The translations under genes and the position numbers were made by a program. Shown here piece after piece: positions 1-7,906 of a DNA stretch of 64,000 nucleotides. Source of the DNA: Christiangramia portivictoriae DSM 23547. Its GTDB lineage: Bacteria; Bacteroidota; Bacteroidia; Flavobacteriales; Flavobacteriaceae. The stretch is from positions 209,804 through 273,803 of the forward strand of contig NZ_AUHF01000008.1 in NCBI RefSeq assembly GCF_000423045.1. The letters are read 5' to 3'. The notes under the pieces were generated by a model. It had not been told where the DNA came from, searched no databases, and was given only the letters and a program-made list of their open reading frames with translations. Each line of letters opens with the position of its first letter. Within the stretch, counting starts at the first letter, position 1.

Positions 1-2
1 TT

Positions 3-530
3 TCTTCTAAAATTAACCCTAATGATTCAATTATGGTTTTTGCATATGAAGATGATTATACATTTGGTATAATTCAATCTTCTATTCATATAGCATGGTA
101 CCATGAAAAAGGAGCTACCCTAAAAGGAGACCCTAGTTATACTCCCAACACAATTTGGGACACCTTTCCCTTTCCACAAGATCCAAAACCTAAAGATGTT
201 AAAAGAGTAGCTTTAGCTGGTAGAGAATTGAGAGAAAAGCGAAATGAAATAATGAATAAATATGATTACTCATTACGTGATATTTATCGACTTATTGAAC
301 AACCTGGAGCTAGCCCCCTAAAGGATTTGCATAAAAAACTGGACGATTCTGTTTTTGCTGCTTACGGATTTAGCAAACGAAAAACTTTACTTATTCAATT
401 ACTTGAACTTAATTTTGAAGTTGCAGATAAAATTAAAAGGGGTGAACATGTGGAAAGTCCAGGTTTACCAAAATGCATTAATAACAAGAAAGAATTTATT
501 AGTCAGGACTGTGTAAAAATATTGGATTAA
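3..530 (+). CDS. C-terminal part of a restriction-modification DNA methyltransferase (type IIG/MmeI-like), cut by window edge
   Basis: The frame is open from the first bases of the window, so this is the 3' end of a larger gene. The visible part resembles the target-recognition and C-terminal region of single-chain restriction-methylation enzymes and class I adenine methyltransferases: a 'DDYTFGIIQSSIH' stretch, then 'W.TFPFPQ', a charged helical segment, and a late 'AAYGF' motif. The catalytic methyltransferase motifs (FxGxG, NPPY) and any nuclease domain would lie upstream, outside the window. The DNA is visibly more AT-rich than the rest, fitting horizontal transfer. The family is inferred from these short motifs; type IIG versus a type I-like or orphan methylase cannot be settled here. 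Confidence 0.62.
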   Translation, partial: SSKINPNDSIMVFAYEDDYTFGIIQSSIHIAWYHEKGATLKGDPSYTPNTIWDTFPFPQDPKPKDVKRVALAGRELREKRNEIMNKYDYSLRDIYRLIEQPGASPLKDLHKKLDDSVFAAYGFSKRKTLLIQLLELNFEVADKIKRGEHVESPGLPKCINNKKEFISQDCVKILD

Positions 531-578
531 TAAAACCAAAAAGTGAAGAATCATCTTAAAATGGATATATTCCTATTT

Positions 579-608
579 TTTGGATTAAATCCAATTTTAT
601 TACATTTG
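579..608 (+). promoter_or_regulatory. umuDC promoter with an embedded palindrome
   Basis: TACATTTG at 601-608 matches the Bacteroidota -7 consensus TAnnTTTG, and TTTG at 579-582 fits the -33 box with an 18-base spacer. A perfect 7-1-7 palindrome (TTGGATT A AATCCAA, 580-594) overlaps the -33 box and the spacer. The -7 box ends four bases before the umuD start codon, so the transcript would be nearly leaderless. Promoter by consensus match; operator role is inference. Confidence 0.6.
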
Positions 609-612
609 AAGC

Positions 613-1029
613 ATGAAATTATTGCTTCATTTAGCCATTCCCAGAATTTTCAGTTTTCCATTTATTGGTAGTATAACAGCCGGCTTTCCCTCACCTGCAG
701 ATGACCATCTGGATAAATCTATAGATCTCAATTCTGAAATAATTAAAGATCGAGATGTTACCTTTTTTGGAAGAGTCGAAGGTGATTCAATGATTGGTGC
801 TGGTATAGAACACGGGGATCTTTTAGTCATAACTAAAGGGTTGGAGCCTAGGAATGGTAAAATAGCCGTATGTTTTATCGATGGGGAATTTACTGTAAAG
901 CGCATCAAAATTGAAAAAGATGTCATCTGGTTAGTTGCTGAGAATCAGAAATACCAACCTATAAAGGTTACGGCAGAAAATGACTTCCTGATCTGGGGAA
1001 TAGTTACCAACGTAATCAAGTATGTGTAA
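613..1029 (+). CDS. umuD: UmuD-like S24 peptidase, DNA polymerase V accessory subunit
   Basis: A 138-residue LexA/UmuD-family protein. In the family, RecA-ssDNA filaments trigger self-cleavage, and the shortened form partners UmuC as polymerase V. The sequence shows the cleavage region 'AGFPSPA' (Ala23-Gly24), the serine nucleophile in 'GDSM' (Ser59) and the lysine base in 'TVKR' (Lys96). There is no N-terminal DNA-binding domain, so it is UmuD rather than LexA. Length and the roughly 23 residues before the cleavage site match E. coli UmuD and support the ATG at 613. The stop overlaps the umuC start by one base (TAATG), indicating translational coupling. Confidence 0.93.
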   Translation: MKLLLHLAIPRIFSFPFIGSITAGFPSPADDHLDKSIDLNSEIIKDRDVTFFGRVEGDSMIGAGIEHGDLLVITKGLEPRNGKIAVCFIDGEFTVKRIKIEKDVIWLVAENQKYQPIKVTAENDFLIWGIVTNVIKYV

Positions 1030-2288
1030 TGTACGCACTGGTAGACTGCAATAATTTTTATGCCTCCTGTGAAAGGGTTTTCAATCCCTCTCTGGAAAAT
1101 AAACCGGTGGTAGTTCTGTCCAATAATGATGGATGTGTCATTGCTCGAAGTAACGAAGCTAAAGCCTTGGATATACCCATGGGTGCTCCGGCATTTCAGA
1201 TTGAAAAGCTATTTGAAAAGAATGGAGTATATGTTTTCAGTTCCAATTATGCTCTCTACGGAGATATGAGCAGAAGAGTAATGAATATACTTTCCAGGTT
1301 CACTCCAGATATTGAGATTTATTCTATCGACGAAGCATTTCTACTCCTGGAAGGATTTGAAGGACATTTTGATCTCAATTCTTACGGTAAAGAAATGATT
1401 AAAGCTGTTCGAAGTAAAACTGGTATTCCGATTAGTATCGGCATTGCACCCACAAAGGCCTTGGCAAAAGTTGCGAATAAGATTGCGAAAAAATTTGCAG
1501 ATCGTACGGGTGGAGTTCATATCATCAATGACCCAATAAAAACCAGGAAAGCCCTTATGTGGACTAAGATTGGTGAGGTGTGGGGCATTGGGCGACAATA
1601 CGAAAAGAGACTATTAGCTCTTAATATCAAAAATGCTCAGCAGTTTGTAGAATTACATGATGAATATGTCCGGAAAGAATTTTCAGTTGTCGGCCTGCGA
1701 CTAAAAAGAGATCTAGCAGGACTAACCACTTTGTCGTTAGAAGCTACTCCGCTTAAAAAGAATATTGCAGTCACCAGGGCTTTTGAAAGTATGTACAGTG
1801 ATTATGCAGAATTGAAAGAAAGAGTCTCTACATATGCTATAAAGATTGGAGAAAAACTCAGGAGGCAGGATAGCAATTATTCTCTACTACAGATATTCTT
1901 ATTTACAAATCCATTCAGGAATGATCTTAAGCAGTATCGAGCAAGGATATCAGTATATACTCCTATTCCAACTAACTCAAGCATTACATTAGTCAAAACA
2001 GCTTTAACTGGTCTCCAGATGATCTACAAAGAAGGTTACCAGTATAAAAAGGCTGGTATTATTGCTATGAAACTCACTCCGGCAAAACAAAAACAGTTCA
2101 AATTATTCTCAGAAGAAAACCCAAAGCACGAACAATTAATGAAAGTGGTAGATCAGTTAAACTTCAGGGAAAATGGTAAAGTGAAATTTGGAGGTCAGGA
2201 CCTTGGGCGAACCTGGAAGAACAAGCAAGAGAGATTATCTAACAGGTATAGTACAAGAATGCAAGAATTAATAATAATAAAAGTATAA
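1029..2288 (+). CDS. umuC: UmuC, Y-family translesion DNA polymerase V catalytic subunit
   Basis: A 419-residue Y-family polymerase that copies past DNA lesions with UmuD. The N-terminal '[11 protein letters not shown]' holds the first catalytic aspartate and 'SIDEAFL' (near residue 100) holds the Asp-Glu pair of the palm. The helix-hairpin-helix region ('[15 protein letters not shown]') and the little-finger domain follow, and the C-terminal extension has the '[16 protein letters not shown]' pattern typical of UmuC rather than DinB. It is full length. It overlaps umuD by one base and is the last gene of the operon. Nothing is damaged; umuDC pairs are often carried on mobile DNA, which fits the neighbouring restriction gene. 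Confidence 0.95.
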   Translation: MYALVDCNNFYASCERVFNPSLENKPVVVLSNNDGCVIARSNEAKALDIPMGAPAFQIEKLFEKNGVYVFSSNYALYGDMSRRVMNILSRFTPDIEIYSIDEAFLLLEGFEGHFDLNSYGKEMIKAVRSKTGIPISIGIAPTKALAKVANKIAKKFADRTGGVHIINDPIKTRKALMWTKIGEVWGIGRQYEKRLLALNIKNAQQFVELHDEYVRKEFSVVGLRLKRDLAGLTTLSLEATPLKKNIAVTRAFESMYSDYAELKERVSTYAIKIGEKLRRQDSNYSLLQIFLFTNPFRNDLKQYRARISVYTPIPTNSSITLVKTALTGLQMIYKEGYQYKKAGIIAMKLTPAKQKQFKLFSEENPKHEQLMKVVDQLNFRENGKVKFGGQDLGRTWKNKQERLSNRYSTRMQELIIIKV

Positions 2289-2296
2289 ACAAAAAA

Positions 2297-2324
2297 ACAC
2301 CCAATCCTTTATAGAATTGGGTGT
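2297..2324 (-). terminator. Hairpin terminator downstream of tRNA-Ser
   Basis: A perfect 9-bp stem (ACACCCAAT / ATTGGGTGT) preceded on the plus strand by seven A residues, which is a U-tract when read on the minus strand. It therefore terminates the reverse tRNA-Ser transcript. It may also block readthrough from umuC, although there is no T-tract on that side. Confidence 0.7.
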
Positions 2325-2333
2325 GAATTTGGG

Positions 2334-2368
2334 TGTCAACTCCATAAGTTACTGATAATCAGTTGACA
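2334..2368. repeat. 8-bp inverted repeat beside the tRNA-Ser 3' end
   Basis: TGTCAACT at 2334-2341 and AGTTGACA at 2361-2368 are perfect inverted copies around 19 bases, between the tRNA 3' end and the terminator hairpin. It could be a trailer stem for tRNA maturation or a remnant of an attachment site; the sequence does not decide. Confidence 0.5.
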
Positions 2369-2371
2369 TTG

Positions 2372-2456
2372 CGGAGAAAGAGGGATTCGAACCCCCGGAG
2401 GTGTGACCCTCAACAGTTTTCAAGACTGCCGCATTCGACCACTCTGCCATTTCTCC
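2372..2456 (-). tRNA. tRNA-Ser (UGA anticodon)
   Basis: Read on the minus strand the acceptor arms GGAGAAA and TTTCTCC pair, followed by discriminator G. The anticodon loop is CTTGAAA (anticodon TGA), the variable arm is long as expected for serine, and the T loop is GTTCGAATC. The 85-base length without an encoded CCA fits a class II tRNA. Its 3' end points to lower coordinates, toward umuDC and the restriction gene, the arrangement seen where islands insert into tRNA 3' ends. Confidence 0.95.
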
Positions 2457-2491
2457 TGAGTGCCTCATCAGCTATTTGCTGAATGCGGGTG

Positions 2492-2499
2492 CAAATATA
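2492..2499 (-). promoter_or_regulatory. Promoter -7 box for tRNA-Ser
   Basis: On the minus strand this reads TATATTTG, an exact TAnnTTTG match, about 35 bases before the tRNA 5' end. A weak -33 element (GTTG) lies 21 bases further upstream. Consensus match only. Confidence 0.55.
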
Positions 2500-2733
2500 A
2501 CAAGCTTTTTCAATTTAAAACAACATTTCTTTCAACTTTTTTATACTAATTTTTAGTGCTCTCATTATCAACACTTCCAAAAACAATTTTTTTTTAAACG
2601 ATACCTGTATATCCAATTTTCTGTTGAAGTTTAAACCTTCCTGGTTCAGCCTAGTCTATTTAATAAGGGACATTCATATCCTTTGCAAGGAAACCGCTAT
2701 ATTGGCGGCATTAACGAAAAACTAATAAACAAT

Positions 2734-3756
2734 ATGAAAAAAATTTGGTTTCTGGCCATACCTGCAGTTCTGGCCGCATGTAGCGCTCATAACAAAAAGA
2801 TCGAAAATGCAGACCCTATGGAATATGCAAACACGATCACTTCTGAAGAGCTCAAAGAACATCTCTACACCTTTGCCAGTGATGAATTTGAAGGTCGGGA
2901 GACAGGAGAACCTGGGCAGAAAATGGCTGCAGAATATCTTAAGAACGAATATAAAAGTCTAAACCTGCCTTCTCCAATTGGCGGTGATGACTATTACCAG
3001 GAAGTACCAGTAAGCTATTTTAGAAGAGGAAATGTAAAACCTACAGAAAATGTTGTTGCATTTTTAAAAGGTTCTGAAAAACCAGATGAAATCCTCGTCA
3101 TTTCATCTCATTACGACCACGTTGGAATGGATGATGAAGGGAATATTTATAATGGTGCAGATGATGATGGTTCAGGTACTGTTGGGGTTCTTGAAATTGC
3201 TGAAGCTTTTGTAGAAGCCAGCAAAGATGGATTCACTCCAAAACGTTCCATTCTTTTCCTCAATGTAACCGGGGAAGAAAAAGGACTTGTTGGTTCTAAA
3301 TTTTATACAGACGAACCAATTTTCCCTTTGGCTAATACCGTAGCCAACCTTAATATCGATATGATTGGAAGAATCGATCCAGATCATGAAGGAAAAGAAG
3401 ACTACGTTTATCTAATTGGAAGCGATAAGCTAAGCACAGATCTTCATGAATTAAGCGAGAATGTGAACTCAAAATTTATGAACATAGATCTTGATTATAA
3501 GTATAACGACGAGAACGATCCCAATAGGTTCTATTACCGAAGTGACCACTATAATTTCGCGAAAAACAATATCCCGATCATTTTCTATTTTAACGGGACT
3601 CATGCCGATTATCACAAAATGACCGATACTCCAGATAAGATCGAATACGATCTGTTAGCCAAACGTGCGCAGCTGGTATTCCTAACTGCCTGGGAGATCG
3701 CAAATCGTGACGAAAGAATTGTGGTTGATAAACCAATCGAAATAGATTCAGAATAA
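2734..3756 (+). CDS. M28 family zinc aminopeptidase lipoprotein
   Basis: A secreted M28 metallopeptidase of about 340 residues, probably an aminopeptidase on peptides in the periplasm or at the cell surface. The ATG at 2734 is chosen because it begins a lipoprotein signal (KK, hydrophobic run, lipobox 'LAAC' with Cys16); an upstream in-frame ATG at 2683 would bury the signal. Zinc-site motifs appear in order: 'SSHYDHVGM', 'GADDDGSG', 'TGEEKGLVGS', 'NIDMIGR' and the late 'GTHADYHKMTDT' histidine. Domain order and length are normal for the family. It ends at a bidirectional terminator facing pcm. The substrate is unknown. Confidence 0.92.
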   Translation: MKKIWFLAIPAVLAACSAHNKKIENADPMEYANTITSEELKEHLYTFASDEFEGRETGEPGQKMAAEYLKNEYKSLNLPSPIGGDDYYQEVPVSYFRRGNVKPTENVVAFLKGSEKPDEILVISSHYDHVGMDDEGNIYNGADDDGSGTVGVLEIAEAFVEASKDGFTPKRSILFLNVTGEEKGLVGSKFYTDEPIFPLANTVANLNIDMIGRIDPDHEGKEDYVYLIGSDKLSTDLHELSENVNSKFMNIDLDYKYNDENDPNRFYYRSDHYNFAKNNIPIIFYFNGTHADYHKMTDTPDKIEYDLLAKRAQLVFLTAWEIANRDERIVVDKPIEIDSE

Positions 3757-3780
3757 TTACTGCTGAAACTAAATGCAAAA

Positions 3781-3805
3781 AGCTCCTTTACAGGAGCTTT
3801 TTTTG
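3781..3805. terminator. Bidirectional terminator between the M28 peptidase and pcm
   Basis: A 7-bp stem (AGCTCCT / AGGAGCT, 3781-3798) is flanked by AAAA on the left and seven Ts on the right, so it can stop the two convergent genes. Confidence 0.85.
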
Positions 3806-3832
3806 TTTTGATCTCAACTCTCGAGATGGTAT

Positions 3833-4474
3833 CTAGTTTTTGTTCTGAAGCAATGGAACAAATCTGAAGTTTCCGTATTCGGTTTTATCGAACTCCTTTG
3901 GAGATTTTCTAATGAACAAAGTCATGATCTGGGTATCCTTTCCCACGGGGATGACCAGGCGACCCCCAACTTTTAACTGGCTCAGCAGATCCATTGGAAC
4001 CTCTGGTGCCCCGGCAGTCACGATGATCTTGTCATAGGGTGCATATTCCGGGATCCCCTTATACCCATCACCAAAACTCAGAAATTTAGGCCTGTATCCT
4101 ATTTTGGACAAAAAGGTTCTTGTCTTTTTGTATAGTTCTCTTTGTCTTTCAATACTGTACACCTTTGCGCCAAGCAGGCAGAGAACTGCCGTTTGATAGC
4201 CGCTTCCCGTTCCTACTTCCAGCACTTTTTCACCTGGTTTTAATTGCAGCAGTTCAGATTGGAATGCTACCGTATAGGGTTGGGAGATCGTTTGATCTGC
4301 AGCTATTGGGAACGCTTTGTCCTGGTATGCATGATCTTCAAAACTGCTATCCATGAACAGGTGCCTGGGGATCTTGCCAATGGCCGCCAGCACTTTCTTA
4401 TCGGTAATTCCTTTTTTCTCTACCGTTCTTACCAGCTGCTGTCTTTTTCCCTGATGTCTGTAAGTGTCTTTCAA
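3833..4474 (-). CDS. pcm: Protein-L-isoaspartate O-methyltransferase
   Basis: A 213-residue SAM-dependent enzyme that methylates L-isoaspartyl residues in aged proteins so they can be repaired. The N-terminal helical part ('RHLFMD', 'AYQDKAFPI') is followed by the family signature 'ISQPYTVAFQ', the SAM-binding loop 'VLEVGTGSGYQTAVL', and the C-terminal 'PYDKIIVTAGAPEVP' and 'GGRLVIPVG'. The start codon is TTG (read on the minus strand at 4474); no in-frame ATG lies upstream at a sensible distance. It is divergent from the oxidoreductase gene at 4611 and convergent with the M28 peptidase. Confidence 0.93.
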   Translation of the reverse strand: MKDTYRHQGKRQQLVRTVEKKGITDKKVLAAIGKIPRHLFMDSSFEDHAYQDKAFPIAADQTISQPYTVAFQSELLQLKPGEKVLEVGTGSGYQTAVLCLLGAKVYSIERQRELYKKTRTFLSKIGYRPKFLSFGDGYKGIPEYAPYDKIIVTAGAPEVPMDLLSQLKVGGRLVIPVGKDTQIMTLFIRKSPKEFDKTEYGNFRFVPLLQNKN

Positions 4475-4585
4475 GTCTGTTTTGCTTTGATACGGGTATA
4501 AAATTAGGCAAAGAAGCCGACTATTCCCAAGTAATTTGCACTCCCAATTTGGGCTGGAATTCTAAAGTATTTAATATCAAAATGC

Positions 4586-4593
4586 TATTTTTG
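4586..4593 (+). promoter_or_regulatory. -7 box before the Gfo/Idh/MocA gene
   Basis: TATTTTTG matches TAnnTTTG exactly. Its last base is the G of a possible GTG start, which favours the ATG at 4611 as the true start, leaving a leader of roughly 13 bases. No good -33 box is visible. Confidence 0.5.
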
Positions 4594-4610
4594 TGAAAAA
4601 TGCAAAAAAT

Positions 4611-5576
4611 ATGCTGAAAGCAGGGGTTCTGGGTGCTGGTCATCTAGGGAAAATTCATCTTAAATTATTACAGCAGTCAGAAAAATATGAACTTGTAGGC
4701 TTCTACGATGCGAATGCTGAAAATGCAAAAAAGATCTCAGAAGAATTTGGCTATACCATGTATGATAACCTGGATAAGCTTATCGCAGATGCCGATGTGA
4801 TCGATGTGGTCACTCCTACCCTCGCCCATTTTGATGTGGCAAAAAAAGTCATCACTGCGGGCAAACATTTGTTTATTGAAAAGCCCATTACCAACACCTA
4901 CGAAGAAGCTGAAGAACTGATCAAACTTGCTGATGAACACGGGGTTAAAGGACAGGTTGGTCATGTAGAAAGGTTTAACCCGGCATTTCAGGCAGTTAAA
5001 GATCGCATCGAAAATCCAATGTTTATTGAAGCGCATCGTTTGGCTGAATTCAATCCGCGAGGGACAGATGTTCCGGTGGTGCTCGACCTTATGATCCACG
5101 ATATTGACGCGGTGATGAGCGTGGTAAAATCTGAAGTGGTAAAGATCAACGCCAGCGGAGTTTCAGTAATTAGTGACACACCAGATATCGCAAACGCGCG
5201 TATAGAATTCGAAAACGGGTGTGTCGCCAATCTTACCGCCAGCAGGATTTCAATGAAGAATATGAGAAAATCAAGATTTTTTCAGCGTGATGCCTATATT
5301 TCTGTGGATTTTCTGGAGAAAAAATGCGAGGTGGTAAAAATGAAAGATGTACCAGAAGATCCAGATGACTTTGCGATGATCCTTCAGAATGCCGAAGGTG
5401 TCAAAAAACAGATCTATTTTGATAATCCGGAGGTTTCAGCCAATAACGCCATACTCGAAGAACTGGAAAGTTTTGCTGAAGCGATCCATAACAATACCGA
5501 ACCGGTAGTGACCATGCAACAGGCGGCAAATGCCCTTAAAGTTGCCAACCAGGTGATCGCCAATTTTAATTTGTAA
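4611..5576 (+). CDS. Gfo/Idh/MocA family NAD(P)-dependent oxidoreductase
   Basis: About 321 residues. The N-terminal Rossmann fold begins at once with 'AGVLGAGHLGKIHL' and includes the family motif 'EKPITNT' around residue 95; the C-terminal alpha/beta domain carries 'HDIDAVMSV'. Family members oxidise or reduce sugars, inositol or related compounds; this flavobacterial lineage has no defined substrate known to me. ATG 4611 is preferred over the in-frame GTG at 4593, because a -7 promoter box covers that GTG and the Rossmann motif then starts close to the N-terminus. It is followed 65 bases on by the hydroxyacyl-CoA dehydrogenase gene in the same direction, probably one operon. Confidence 0.88.
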   Translation: MLKAGVLGAGHLGKIHLKLLQQSEKYELVGFYDANAENAKKISEEFGYTMYDNLDKLIADADVIDVVTPTLAHFDVAKKVITAGKHLFIEKPITNTYEEAEELIKLADEHGVKGQVGHVERFNPAFQAVKDRIENPMFIEAHRLAEFNPRGTDVPVVLDLMIHDIDAVMSVVKSEVVKINASGVSVISDTPDIANARIEFENGCVANLTASRISMKNMRKSRFFQRDAYISVDFLEKKCEVVKMKDVPEDPDDFAMILQNAEGVKKQIYFDNPEVSANNAILEELESFAEAIHNNTEPVVTMQQAANALKVANQVIANFNL

Positions 5577-5641
5577 TCTAATGAACCGTTCAGGATATTT
5601 CCGAAGAGAAAGAAACCGGAACGTATAAAATCTATATTTCT

Positions 5642-6532
5642 ATGAAAAATATTGCCGTAATAGGAGCAGGAACGATGGGGAACGGGATTGCCCATACTTT
5701 TGCTCAAAGCGACTATAAAGTACATTTAATCGATATTTCTGAAGACAGCCTGAAACGAGGAATGGATACTATTTCCAAAAACCTTGATCGTATGGTGTCC
5801 AAGGAAAAGATCACCGAGGATGAAAAAAACAAGACCTTATCTAACCTTACTACTTTTACCAGTATTGCTGAAGGAGTTAAAGGTGTGGACCTGGTGGTGG
5901 AAGCCGCTACAGAAAACACAGATCTTAAACTGAAGATTTTTAAGGATCTTGATGAAAATACTGATGCCAATACGATCCTGGCAACTAATACAAGTTCTAT
6001 TTCGATCACGCAGATCGCCGCGGCAGTATCCAACCCGGAAAGAGTGATTGGAATGCATTTTATGAATCCTGTGCCAATCATGAAGCTGGTGGAGATCATT
6101 CGTGGATATAATACCAGTGACGAGATCACCCATACGATCATGGAACTTTCTAAGAAACTTCACAAGGTGCCGGTAGAAGTGAATGATTATCCGGGATTCG
6201 TAGCAAACAGGATCCTTATGCCCATGATCAACGAGGCGATCGAAACCCTGTACAACGGTGTTGCCGGAGTTTACGAGATCGATACCGTGATGAAGCTTGG
6301 AATGGCACACCCAATGGGGCCGTTGCAACTGGCAGACTTTATTGGGCTTGACGTTTGTCACTCTATCCTTGAGGTGATGTACGACGGCTTTAAAAATCCT
6401 AAATACGCACCATGCCCGCTGCTTACCAATATGGTTCGTGCTGGTAAGATTGGAGTGAAATCTGGTGAAGGTTTCTATGATTATTCTGAAAGCAGAAAAG
6501 CAGAACAAGTTTCGGAACAATTTAGCAGCTAG
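5642..6532 (+). CDS. 3-hydroxybutyryl-CoA dehydrogenase
   Basis: A 296-residue enzyme of the short single-function class (Hbd/PaaH) that interconverts 3-hydroxyacyl-CoA and 3-oxoacyl-CoA with NAD(P). The NAD fold starts with 'IAVIGAGTMGNGIAHTFA'; 'ATNTSSISIT' and 'GMHFMNPVPIMKLVEII' are the signature region with the catalytic histidine; the C-terminal domain has 'VNDYPGFVANRILMPMINEA' and 'GPLQLADFIGLD'. Length is normal and no hydratase domain is fused. It could serve fatty-acid or aromatic degradation, or a butanoate pathway; no pathway partners are adjacent, so the role is not fixed. Confidence 0.93.
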   Translation: MKNIAVIGAGTMGNGIAHTFAQSDYKVHLIDISEDSLKRGMDTISKNLDRMVSKEKITEDEKNKTLSNLTTFTSIAEGVKGVDLVVEAATENTDLKLKIFKDLDENTDANTILATNTSSISITQIAAAVSNPERVIGMHFMNPVPIMKLVEIIRGYNTSDEITHTIMELSKKLHKVPVEVNDYPGFVANRILMPMINEAIETLYNGVAGVYEIDTVMKLGMAHPMGPLQLADFIGLDVCHSILEVMYDGFKNPKYAPCPLLTNMVRAGKIGVKSGEGFYDYSESRKAEQVSEQFSS

Positions 6533-6551
6533 AACTTCTGATATAGTATGA

Positions 6552-6589
6552 AGGCTGTATTTCTGGTTTTACTGAAATACTTGCAGCCT
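6552..6589. other. Intergenic hairpin after the hydroxyacyl-CoA dehydrogenase
   Basis: AGGCTG+TATTTC pairs with GAAATA+CAGCCT, a 12-bp stem with a four-base bulge. No T-tract follows, so it is not a standard intrinsic terminator; it may protect the 3' end of the upstream mRNA. Confidence 0.4.
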
Positions 6590-6607
6590 GGAAATAGCAT
6601 TTAGAAA

Positions 6608-7843
6608 TTGACAAAAATACTACCTTTTAAAGCGGTTCGCCCGGCGAGAGAATTTGCCGGGCTTGTCGCATCCCGGTCTTATGAAGATTATGATGAGGAA
6701 GAACTGAAGGCTCAGCTGGAATTCAATCCGTATTCATTTCTGCATATCATCAATCCCGGATACAAATTTCAGCATGAAATTGGCGGGGAAAAGCGATTTG
6801 GAATGGTCAAGAACCGTTACCTGGAGTTTCGCGAGGACCGTACTTTCATACAGGATGAACTTCCCTCTTATTATATTTATAAGATTCATACCCGTGATGG
6901 CGATTGCTGCGGCATTATAGCAGCGGCAAGTGTTGAGGATTATGAGAATAACGTGATCAAAAGGCATGAAGACACCATTGCTCACCGGGAAGAATTATTC
7001 AAGGAATACCTTAAGGTGGTTGGCTTTAATACAGAGCCGGTTTTGCTTACTTATCCAGATGATCCTGTGATCAATGCATTGCTGGAAGAAAGGATGAAAT
7101 CCAGGCCAGAATATGAATTTGCCACGGCCAATAAGGAGATTCACTCACTCTGGCTTATAGACGAGCCTGCCAATATTGAGAGGATCCAGCAACAGTTTGC
7201 GGCAATCGAACAATTATACATTGCAGATGGTCACCATCGTAGCGCATCCTCCTGGTTACTGGCCAAGGAAAGCAGGGAGCAAAATCCTGATCATACCGGC
7301 CAGGAAGCTTATAACTTCTTTATGAGTTACCTCATTTCTGAAAGTAACCTGAGAATTTTTGAATTCAGCCGACTCATCAAAGACCTGAATGGCCATACCA
7401 AAGAAGAATTTCTGATCCTGCTGGACGAATGGTTCAGAATAGAAAATCGCGGAATAGATATTTATAAACCTTCCAAAAAGCATCATTTTAATATGTACCT
7501 GGATGGCGAGTTCTATTCCTTATATCTTCGGAAGCATAATGCTGAATTTACAGATTCTTTAAGTGAACTGGATTCGTTTATTCTATACGAAAAGATACTG
7601 AAGCCTATTCTGGGAATTGAAGATCTTCGTTACGACAAACGAATCGCCTACATTCACGGTCGCAATGATCTAATCGAATTGAAAACAAGGGTAGACAGTG
7701 GTGAATTTGAAGTCGGATTTGGGATGTTACCTGCCGGTATCGAAGAAATCAAGCAAATTGCCGATGAAAATTTGACCATGCCGCCAAAAAGTACTTATAT
7801 TGAGCCGAAATTGCGAAGTGGTCTTACTATTTATGAATTTTGA
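6608..7843 (+). CDS. DUF1015 family protein
   Basis: A 411-residue cytosolic protein of the DUF1015 family. The family start 'PFKAVRP' lies a few residues in, and the central 'ADGHHRSASS' motif (near residue 205) is the family hallmark. No biochemical function is established to my knowledge; it is often found near serine or one-carbon genes, which is not the case here. The start codon is TTG at 6608, supported by the family N-terminus and by an in-frame stop just upstream. The next gene, YggS, is 63 bases downstream in the same direction. Confidence 0.88.
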   Translation: MTKILPFKAVRPAREFAGLVASRSYEDYDEEELKAQLEFNPYSFLHIINPGYKFQHEIGGEKRFGMVKNRYLEFREDRTFIQDELPSYYIYKIHTRDGDCCGIIAAASVEDYENNVIKRHEDTIAHREELFKEYLKVVGFNTEPVLLTYPDDPVINALLEERMKSRPEYEFATANKEIHSLWLIDEPANIERIQQQFAAIEQLYIADGHHRSASSWLLAKESREQNPDHTGQEAYNFFMSYLISESNLRIFEFSRLIKDLNGHTKEEFLILLDEWFRIENRGIDIYKPSKKHHFNMYLDGEFYSLYLRKHNAEFTDSLSELDSFILYEKILKPILGIEDLRYDKRIAYIHGRNDLIELKTRVDSGEFEVGFGMLPAGIEEIKQIADENLTMPPKSTYIEPKLRSGLTIYEF

Positions 7844-7906
7844 CCTCAGCGCGATAACCAACCTGCCCTACCAGGGATCAAGTATCCTTAATTAAAGTTT
7901 TAGAGG

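Noticed and set aside
4120..4501. Open frames of 78 and 85 codons antisense to pcm
   Set aside because: They lie opposite a clear, complete pcm gene and have no family resemblance or promoter.
4593..4610. GTG at 4593 as the oxidoreductase start
   Set aside because: Its G is the last base of the TATTTTTG promoter box, and the Rossmann motif aligns better from ATG 4611.
5837..6520. A 227-codon reverse open frame opposite the hydroxyacyl-CoA dehydrogenase
   Set aside because: Long only because the opposing gene has few stop-forming codons in that frame; the composition is rich in His, Cys and Arg and unlike a real protein.
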